Positions 56,960 through 64,000 of a stretch of DNA of 64,000 nucleotides are shown here, in pieces. The notes beneath the pieces were generated by a model. It was not told the origin of the DNA. It ran no database searches and was given only the letters and a program-made list of their open reading frames with translations. The DNA is from Bedellia somnulentella (Eukaryota > Arthropoda > Insecta > Lepidoptera > Bedelliidae). The position numbers and the translations under genes are program-made. The stretch is from the NCBI GenBank assembly GCA_963576735.1, contig OY755187.1, positions 14,446,001-14,510,000 of the forward strand, read 5' to 3'. Numbering within the stretch: the first letter of the stretch is position 1; every line of letters begins with the position of its first letter.

Positions 56960-57808
56960 AGAGGAGAATATAAACATAACATAAACATAACATAAACATT
57001 CTTTATTGTTCCAAAATAGTTAACAAAAGCATTAGATTATACAGTAAAAAATAATTTTAAATTTGCGGGTATCCGCGTTTTTGCTTTGTGTCGAGCATTC
57101 TAACGGTCCTCGCACTAGGTAAAACCTGTATCGTGAGGTCCCATAGGTGAGTATTACAGTATAAGCTATAATATTATAGCTATAAAGTAAAGCGGATGTT
57201 GAACGAAGTATAGTTTTATTTAGTTACTAGTACGTTAATAAAATATTGGGTATTTTATATATTTTGGGTAATTGAATGTTTAGTAGTAATTTATGTATGT
57301 TATTATAGTTATAGAGAAAATAATGTATATATAAATATTTTTAAATTTAGTATTAATAGTTGTTAAATATAAAATACTTTATATAATAAAATATAGTGTT
57401 TATATATATAACTATGTATAATTTTTGTTGAAGTAATGATTGACAGATTCTTACACCTATTCAAAATATACTTTTAACTTATTCGACAACTGTTATGATT
57501 CGCTCTGTATTAACATAGTCAAGTTTTTGTAGCCAGTTTCTAATCCTGATTTTGGCTTCGTGATATGTACAGCTTTTAAGTTTGCAAGCCAATGCAGCTT
57601 TATTAAATATATATGGGTGTAAAAATAAACTTTGTCTTCTTGCAAATGATGTGTAGATTTTAGGAGTAGGAGCTCGAAAAACTCGACTGGTTTGACGATC
57701 TTTGCAGTATTGGGTATTAGAAAATTCAGAATAGAATCGCAACACGCTCCGCCAGATATAAAGTCCTCGCACACTGAGTATTTCACATTCTGTATATAGC
57801 AATAAAAT
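56960..57808 (-). pseudogene. LINE 3' end with RT C-terminal tail
   Basis: Minus strand: 57479-57808 is open and reads RGLYIWRSVLRFYSEF, SFARRQSLFLHPYIFNKAAL and RIRNWLQKLDYVNTER, the kind of C-terminal tail found in lepidopteran Jockey/CR1-type LINEs. A 3' UTR follows with AATAAAGAATG and a tail of TTATG units at about 56960-57000. The longer frame that continues past 57808 is a chimera with antisense RTE sequence and is not real. Confidence 0.65.
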
Positions 57809-58165
57809 ATGACTGAATGCGTGATTGAGATCAATGGTAAGAAAGTGGAACAAGTGCAAGAGTTCGTATATCTGGGAAGTTTGTTTCCTAGGGATGGAAA
57901 GTGTGATGAAGACATTGAAAGAAGAGTAAAAAAGGGTAATGCGGTAAATGGAGCACTGGATAGTCTCATGACTAGTCAATCGGTGTCCGAAAAGGCCCGA
58001 ATGGCTGTGCATGATGCTGTCCTCGTTCCTACGCTTATGTATGGCAGTGAATGTTGGGTGTGGCAGAAGAAGCATGAAAGCAGAGTGAATGCAGTAGAAA
58101 TGAGATCCCTCAGAAAAGTGTGTAATGTAAGGTTATGTGATCGTGTGAGGAATGAAGTATTATCC
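57809..58165 (+). pseudogene. RTE reverse transcriptase fragment
   Basis: Reads MTECVIEINGKKVEQVQEFV, YLGSLFPRDGKCDEDIER, LMYGSECWVWQKKHE and RSLRKVCNVRLCDRVRNE, nearly identical to the 13795 copy, then stops abruptly at 58165. Both ends are missing, and it lacks the RTE tail, so it was cut by rearrangement or carried in by another event. Confidence 0.85.
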
Positions 58166-58850
58166 TGAGCGACTAGCCCTTTACTACTACTGTACTATAC
58201 CAATAGCAATGTTTTTTGTGCTTATCTTATACCAATACAATACAACTCGTTATATTTTATCAGTATATTTCAGAAAAGTCATTTAGATCGAGGCACAAAC
58301 CTATAGCAATTACATTTATTATTTTCTCTAAAGACATTGAATTTGTTTGAAAATCTTACTTAAAGTATAATTGAATTAAAACTGAAATAATAGACTTAAA
58401 TGTGAGAAGTCTAACCCTAAGTAGAAAACAGTGTTACTACTCGTATAAATAGGTCTGGTACCAAAAGACGGGGACTGACGAGGCTTATTAAATACGCTTT
58501 TAACGTCTACATTTACGAGCATTACACGCCGTCAATTAAGTAAATGACGCAGAATTAAGTCTGAACGCGGTATTACAATCAGCATAATAGAGTAATATGT
58601 CTCAACAAAGAAGATGGAATTCCGGGGAAATTACGTGACGACTCCTGGTCGGACCTCATTAATTAGCTGCGCTTACCAGGGTAGCAAAGAACGTGAAGTG
58701 TGCTAACTAGAATTGTTTGTTTTAGAAATTAACTCGTCTGAACTGGGAGATGGAAAGAGTTTTTGTTTTAATGAGAGTGGAATTAAATGAAAAGTATAAA
58801 TAATTTAAATCTTTTTGTTCATGAAAACCTCATGTGGGGATTATTACTAA

Positions 58851-59185
58851 CTAGTGGATCGGCCCAGCTTCGCACGGGTAACATTTTTTTTTAATATCTG
58901 AAGTTTCATGAACCACTGCTCAAGCTTTGAATGCTCAAGCGCAATGATTACTACTTAGACCACTCCTGAATAGAGTAGCTTTGTGATTTCTGTGAAAGCG
59001 CTCATATGAACAGTTTTGTGTCTCCTAACATAAGCTAATTTTTAGAATGAGTTGAAGTTTAGTTGAGTTAAACGCTATGAAGTACTTAGAACAACTACAA
59101 CTACTGGCGCTATCTAGTATTTAATATGTAAATTAGTAATTATTTGGTTTTGATCACGGGCGCGATGACATATTTCATGTGTAAT
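58851..59185 (-). mobile_element. Helitron 3' end, inverted copy
   Basis: Starts CTAGTGGATCGGCCCAGCTT, the reverse of the Helitron 3' end at 31204, and carries its interior (GATCACGGGCGCGATGACAT) up to a SINE-A. No 5' end. Confidence 0.75.
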
Positions 59186-59186
59186 T

Positions 59187-59402
59187 TCAGCTTAGAATAG
59201 CACTACCCCATTTCTTCCGGTGGGTGTACGTAAGAGGCGACTAACGGTATTGGAGCTTTTAACGGATTCTTGGGCGATGCGATTGGAGACCCATCACTAC
59301 CATTTCCGCCCTCAATTTTCCAAAAGTGGCCGAGAAATTTCTAATTTTTTAGCTCTGGCTACCCCTTCTAGGGATTTATAGCCGTGAGTATGTATGTATG
59401 TA
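59187..59402 (+). repeat. SINE-A copy between two Helitron ends
   Basis: Head is cut at CAGCTTAGAATAGCACTACC; body CCGGTGGGTGTACGTAAGAG, GGCGATGCGATTGGAGACCC; tail CCGTGAGTATGTATGTATG. Confidence 0.85.
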
Positions 59403-59765
59403 CATTATTTATTACCTACTCAATAAAAAAAGAATCATAGAAATCAGTATAGATACACCAAACTTATACATGAAATAAGCCATCGCGTCGTGTCGTCGCG
59501 ATTATTTTTTAGTAATGGTTGCGCGCGCAAGTGATAGCCGGGTGTGTATGTATGATGTATGAAAAGTTTGTAACTCTGATTGTTTGCATGGGTTTATTTT
59601 CGGAGATACTGAACTGTTCATTAAAGCGCTTTCACAATCACAAAGTTACACTATTCAGGAGTGCTATTAGTTGCGCTAAATTTCACAAAGGTTGAGCAGT
59701 GATTGAAGAAACCTCAGATATTTTTAAAACTACGCTACCCGTGCGAAGCTGGGCCGGTCCACTAG
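59403..59765 (+). mobile_element. Helitron 3' end, direct copy
   Basis: AAAAAAAGAATCATAGAAAT, AATAAGCCATCGCG, then TACGCTACCCGTGCGAAGCT, GGGCCGGTCCACTAG|T. Same family as 30243-31204, without a 5' end. Confidence 0.75.
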
Positions 59766-59865
59766 TAAAGAATAAATAAAGGAAAGAAAAGAGGTAGGAA
59801 ACGCAAACACTACTAAAACGTGTAAAAGAAATAAAGGATAGAAGAATTTCGCGCTGGCAGCCATT

Positions 59866-59938
59866 GACACGGTAGCTCAATTGGCAGAGCGACGAGGGCG
59901 TATACCCGAGGTCGCGGGTTCGATTCCCGCCTGTGTCG
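59866..59938 (+). tRNA. tRNA-like gene or relic, anticodon arm not formed
   Basis: Exactly 73 bases in cloverleaf spacing: acceptor GACACGG with CTGTGTC pairs fully with one G-U, D arm GCTC/GAGC, T stem GCGGG/CCCGC with loop TTCGATT. The anticodon arm fails: stem ACGAG/ACCCG pairs at one position and the loop lacks U33. So it is a tRNA whose anticodon arm has been replaced, a tRNA-derived SINE head, or a relic. A related 3' half is at 36186-36232. An amino-acid identity cannot be assigned. Confidence 0.45.
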
Positions 59939-61378
59939 AAATTTTTCTTTCCTTTATTTATTATTTATTTATTAGAAAAGTAAAAATGTTTGTGCTCATG
60001 GTACAAGTTAATAAATCTTTAATTCTATAAGCATCAACAATCCCTCATATATAGAAATATTTTCAAGTAAACATTAAGTGGGAATGGAAAGGAAAAAATC
60101 ACTGTCCTGTAACCTTATTCGGAAATTTTGTAAAAACCTTGTTTGAAATCTAAATGATGGAGGCCAATATTTTTAAGAGTTTTCCAATTCGCGTTATTGT
60201 CAATAAGATGGGCGAAGTTAAATTCCCACTTTCACAGCTGACCGGCTCCGGAGATTGCCGTGAAATCACAACGATTACATTATTATTAGGATGAGTCAAA
60301 TATGAAAATATTATAGGATTTCTTTTTCTCAAATCGTCTAGAAACTATCAGTCGATTTTAGTGGCATTTAAAGCAATATTTTTAAAGCTACAGCTTCTGG
60401 ATCTGCAACCGTTTTGGAGATAATTAGTGTAATATCTTAGTTTCTCTTTTTGTATTTCGTTTAATTATTATATTATTATGATTTCTAGAGATACTGGAGG
60501 TGATGACTAATATGCTGCAATTTACTTAAATCAAGGATCAATTTAATAAATCTAACATCAAAACAATGGGATATGGGAAAACACAGTACTATCGAAACTC
60601 GAAAGCTCTTTCTTAATTAAAATCTCCTAATGTGCTTTGGCATCCTGGTAGTGTGAGTGAAATCCGGCCAAGGCAACACAAGCGCAGTCGACAATTCCAG
60701 TTTGTAGCATTCAATTTGATTTAAAAGCCGTTTTGTGTTCCCGCTTTCCCGCAAATGGGTAACGCGAGCGCCTTTGTGACGTCATGCTCACTTGTCAAAC
60801 GGCTGTCTCGTTGATAGACGGACGTTGACGGCTGCGGTGCGACGGCTAATGGGCTGTTTAGATTACGTGGAGACGCTCTTTCACCGCCTACACTTAGAAT
60901 CTCATGTGACTGCGAATTTTTTTGATGTTTTGCAATCTACGTTAAGTAAAAATATAAAGCAATTGGAATTATATGGGGCTGATAAATCTTTATATCTTAA
61001 GCCTGTATGCATGCATAATACTGAGACCTTACACAAGCGGCATGGGAAGCTAGAATTTAATCTAAACCGATATTATTAGGATTTACGGAAATGCATATGA
61101 AAATAAGATTATTGGTTGTTTATACGATAGCTTTAAATATTTTGAACCACTTTCTTTACTGCTTTACTTACGGTACAATACGAGATGTGGCATAGAATGC
61201 TAAAAAAATATGGTAGTCATGAATCTAATTTAATTCTGTATTATTTATTTCAGTACTTACTTTCACCTCATCTCTTTCGTGGTTACATATTAATTAGAGT
61301 GGCCCGTATGAAATATGAGATGTACGATGAAGTCAGGTATTAGGATAGCAAAGTTTTAACAGAGTTGTTTGTCGGCAG

Positions 61379-61504
61379 TTTCAAAACGAGCAAAGGTGTC
61401 GGGTACACGGCGCACTTTGTCGGAAACTGCCTCGTGCTCACCTCGATGAAAGTTCGCGGGAAAGGATTCCAGCACTGCGTCAAATACGAGTTTCAGCCGC
61501 GCCG
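61379..61504 (+). CDS. Nbea: Neurobeachin exon 6 of 7 seen
   Basis: 126 bases, phase 2 in and phase 2 out: completes Cys, then [41 protein letters not shown] and CG of the next codon. Acceptor GTCGGCAG; donor CCG|GTAAGT. The [13 protein letters not shown] and [11 protein letters not shown] type blocks are the core strands of the neurobeachin concanavalin A-like domain. Confidence 0.97.
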
Positions 61505-62164
61505 GTAAGTCGATGCACCTCTTCGGATACATGTTGCCTTGGTAACATCACTTACTTGTTAGTGAATAAGTTGGGCTATTTAAACTTATTTCTTACCGTG
61601 TACCTGTGTACTTACATAAAATGGCACACGTTTATATTCCAACGAGCATATAGTGGCGTTCAAGTGCAGAGATAAAGTAAAAATAAAATACAATAGCTTT
61701 TTTTGTTCAACACAGAGCATTTTGACAAGTTGCAAGGGCCCCTGTACTAGACCTTAGAGATCTGTTAAACTGGGTGCCCCGCTTTATCACCAGAGATGAT
61801 GAATACGTTACCTTGTTTACCAATAAAATTTTTATTTATTTATTTGCATTTATAAACTGTTTTTTTTATTGTAAATATTTAGTAAGGATAGTTTTAATGA
61901 TGAGCTTTACACCTTGAGTTAGAGTAAATCATCAAGTCCTCGTATCTTTGACTTATGAGAGTTCAACCTTAATATTTGACGGTCTACTAACTAATTTATA
62001 CTCACACCCATTTTTCCCACTAGGGTGGGCAAGAGGCTATTGATCGCCACATTGCACGATTCTGCTTTGTACCTCTTGCTTCCCTGTAATTCAATATTCT
62101 TCTCATATATGGTTTTTGATTCTTTCACTTAGAATAATCTTAATAATGTGTGTATAAATTGTAG
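61505..62164 (+). other. Short neurobeachin intron (660 bp)
   Basis: GT-AG; ends TGTATAAATTGTAG. A weak RTE tail relic near 62000-62075 (ACTCACACCCATTTTTCCCA, GAGGCTATTGATCGCCAC). Confidence 0.75.
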
Positions 62165-62285
62165 ATGGTACGCGATAGCGGTGGTGTACATCTACAACAG
62201 ATGGACGAAGAGCGAAATCAAATGTCTGGTTAACGGTCAGCTGGCGTCCAGTACGGAGATGGCGTGGTTCGTCAGCACCAATGAT
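62165..62285 (+). CDS. Nbea: Neurobeachin exon 7 of 7 seen
   Basis: 121 bases, phase 2 in and phase 0 out: completes Arg, then [20 protein letters not shown] and [20 protein letters not shown]. Acceptor ATTGTAG; donor [29 protein letters not shown] is near-identical to the insect rugose protein as I recall it. The family continues with a PFDKC-type exon, which is not found before the right edge, so the gene runs on beyond it. Confidence 0.97.
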
Positions 62286-62483
62286 GTGAGTCAATATCTG
62301 ATATTATACAAAAAAGAATTGAATCGATTACTTTGCTAGAGCTGGTCGTACAATTTGCAACAGCTAAGTAATTGTGATTTTCTACGACATATATGAATTG
62401 GCTGTGAAAACATACTGTCGATGCATATATATTTCACCAGTTAAAACATAATTTATTTAACAATCTTTTGAGAAATTTAAATT

Positions 62484-62541
62484 TGTGAACCTCTGGTTCC
62501 CCATTTTTTGAGATCTACAGCCGTGAGTGTATGTATGTAGT
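62484..62541 (+). repeat. SINE-A 3' end relic
   Basis: CCTCTGGTTCCCCATTTTTT, then ACAGCCGTGAGTGTATGTAT. Confidence 0.6.
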
Positions 62542-62550
62542 AAAATGTTC

Positions 62551-62957
62551 AATTGGCCTAGACCTCGCTTTTAAAACATACCCTTTTTATACTTTAAATC
62601 GATTAAGCACATAAAACTAAACAACTTTGCCTATGGAATGCATATCTAAAATATTGTAATTTTCAAAATAATTAATAATTAAAAATGTCGTGCCTAGATC
62701 AAACTGAGAAAGTATAGTGCGCATAAAAAAACTGGTCTGTACTTCTTCTATGTTTTTTTCTTTTATTTCAGCCGAGGCTAAGAACCTCACTATACTTTCT
62801 CAGTTTGATCTAAGGACCCACACTTTTTATGGATTAATTATTTTCAAAACTACAATATTTTAGATATGCCTTCCATAGGCAAAGTTGTTTAGTTTGATGT
62901 CTTTAATCGATTTAAAATATAAAAAAGGTATGTATTAAAAACGAGTTTAGGCCAATT
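62551..62957. repeat. Foldback element with arms of about 170 bp
   Basis: Arms 62551-62720 and about 62788-62957 are reverse complements: AATTGGCCTAGACCTCG against CGAGTTTAGGCCAATT, AACAACTTTGCCTATGGAA against TTCCATAGGCAAAGTTGTT, GATCAAACTGAGAAAGTATA against TATACTTTCTCAGTTTGATC. The loop is about 65 bp. No coding content. Confidence 0.8.
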
Positions 62958-63448
62958 CGGTATGCAAAGTTTTTTTTGGTATTTATAAAATATTTTTATT
63001 CAATAGCAAACACGAAAATAAAAAACTTATTTGAATATTTTTCATTTAAAATGAGTAATTGTAAAGTTATGATTTTTAAAGATTGTTCAACTTTTGTACT
63101 TAATGACGTCATCAATCGAAAATATCACGTAGCGACATGCAAATATAGCGAAATGTTTGATAATTATGTTGCTAATTGCAAAACATTTCACGAATTTGTG
63201 ATCTCAAATGAAATTATTACGATATTATACAAAAGAAACCTATTATTTCCGATATTTTATTAAAAAACTGCAAAACCAAATGTCTTTGAAATAACACTGA
63301 AGGTCAAATACTGTTACAGTTTTTGGATAAAATAACGGTTACCTTAGCTTTGTTTGATTTAATTTCAAGAGAATATGCTTTAAAAACATAATATCTCGAA
63401 ATGGTTTCGTAATCAGCACCACTTTTGTAAAACTTTGCATACCGAATT
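62954..63448. repeat. MITE-like element with 20-bp inverted ends
   Basis: AATTCGGTATGCAAAGTTTT (62954) is answered exactly by AAAACTTTGCATACCGAATT (63429-63448). The interior holds an unrecognised 95-codon frame at 62976-63263 (+). It touches the foldback on its left and the four bases AATT are shared, so either AATT is a target duplication or the ends overlap. Confidence 0.65.
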
Positions 63449-63919
63449 GCGAAACGAGACTATAAACCCATTTGCCAACCTGTGCAAAAATTTTTTCAAC
63501 GTTACTGTCTTTTGCAGTATGTATTATAACATTCCCGATATTATAAGTAGATGCTTACCGCCATGATGCTTGTGGTTATATTACTCCTTCACCGGAATGA
63601 AGTTGCACAGAATATAATGTTCAGGTCACGCGCCAAACGTAACTTGGTGAAATATCTTACGATGCCATGCAAATAGCTTAGTGTGTACGCGGAGATCATG
63701 GGAATGGCGGAGTAAACAGTTATGCGACGCGACGAGCCAGAGATGTGCCTGTAATTTAGACTTAAAAGCGCTAATTAAGCTTAAAGTGCTACATTTAAAA
63801 CCGAAGTTTTATTCTTCTCTTCTCTGAATACAGAGCCAATGTCTCAATAATTTTCAAGTGTTTTTAGACGTTAAAGGGAATTTGTTAATCGAATGTAATG
63901 GAAATCATGTCTTATATGA
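63449..63919. other. Non-coding, nothing recognised
   Basis: No exon or repeat named here; probably intron. Confidence 0.45.
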
Positions 63920-64000
63920 GCCGTGTAGTGCCAGCTTAGAATGCTGCTACCCCTATATAATCACGGGTGTTTTAAGAAGCGACTAGGGTGTGGTTTTTTG
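63920..64000 (+). repeat. SINE-A cut by the window edge
   Basis: GCCGTGTAGTGCCAGCTTAG, GCTACCCCTATATAATCACG, AGAAGCGACTAGGGTGTGG. Confidence 0.75.

Larger units (their letters stand above)
49789..61378 (+). other. Neurobeachin intron of 11.6 kb
   Basis: GT-AG intron; the longest in the window. It contains a Helitron, a satellite array, several LINE fragments and tRNA-like repeats. Stretches 51797-52087, 56601-56959, 58170-58850 and 59940-61378 hold nothing I can name; an open frame at 60792-61079 (95 codons) has no recognisable family. Confidence 0.85.

Noticed and set aside
57479..58075. 198-codon minus-strand frame
   Set aside because: Its left part is a LINE C-terminus, its right part is the antisense of an RTE fragment; the join is accidental.
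60792..61079. 95-codon frame considered as an extra neurobeachin exon
   Set aside because: It does not match the expected residues between exons 5 and 6, whose split Cys codon already joins exactly.

Overview
The window looks like a stretch of a moth or butterfly (Lepidoptera) nuclear genome. The base composition is AT-rich. Introns are long and packed with short interspersed repeats. Helitron ends have the sequence style common in Lepidoptera, the CR1/Zenon-type LINE 3' ends and the RTE copies are of the kind common there, and seven identical tRNA-Ala(AGC) genes match the insect type. I cannot fix the species from the sequence alone.

Only one conserved host protein gene is visible: a neurobeachin (rugose-like, BEACH family) gene on the + strand. 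Seven consecutive coding exons (20245-20349, 29690-29816, 39656-39756, 40321-40416, 49667-49788, 61379-61504, 62165-62285) join in frame into 266 codons. They cover part of the N-terminal helical/armadillo region and the start of the concanavalin A-like (LamG) domain. Four introns are 9 to 12 kb and two are about 0.6 kb. Earlier and later exons lie outside the window or were not found. The 20 kb left of the first exon is either a further long intron or intergenic DNA.

The rest is mobile DNA, recent and old. (1) 1.5-5.5 kb: a complete Dong-like (R4 clade) non-LTR retrotransposon with an uninterrupted 1220-codon ORF, sitting in a (TAA)n tract that is itself the tail of a CR1/Zenon relic. (2) Several 3' ends of an RTE-clade LINE at 11.5, 13.8, 16.9, 19.2, 37.1, 52.6 and 57.8 kb, and about 20 copies of a 245-bp SINE (here 'SINE-A') whose last 50 bp resemble the RTE 3' end. 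(3) A second, tRNA-derived SINE (here 'SINE-B') at 8.3, 21.0, 24.4, 29.0, 35.2, 41.1 and 54.4 kb. (4) Helitrons at 23.4-25.2, 30.2-31.2, 50.3-51.8 and 58.9-59.8 kb, one with a helicase remnant. (5) Long foldback elements at 8.5, 22.1 and 62.6 kb. (6) A miniature LTR element at 31.3 kb. (7) A hAT DNA transposon with a broken transposase at 46.4 kb. (8) A 305-320 bp satellite at 52-56.6 kb split by dated insertions. (9) Fragments of Jockey/CR1-type LINEs at 53.7-57.8 kb.

The most unusual structure is the set of tRNA-Ala genes in and next to the neurobeachin introns: seven identical intact copies on both strands plus one variant with an Ile-type (AAU) anticodon. Four of them are carried on a duplicated flank, and one duplication is a tandem kilobase unit whose two copies serve as empty-site controls for each other's insertions. 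Names 'SINE-A' and 'SINE-B' are mine; no database was searched.
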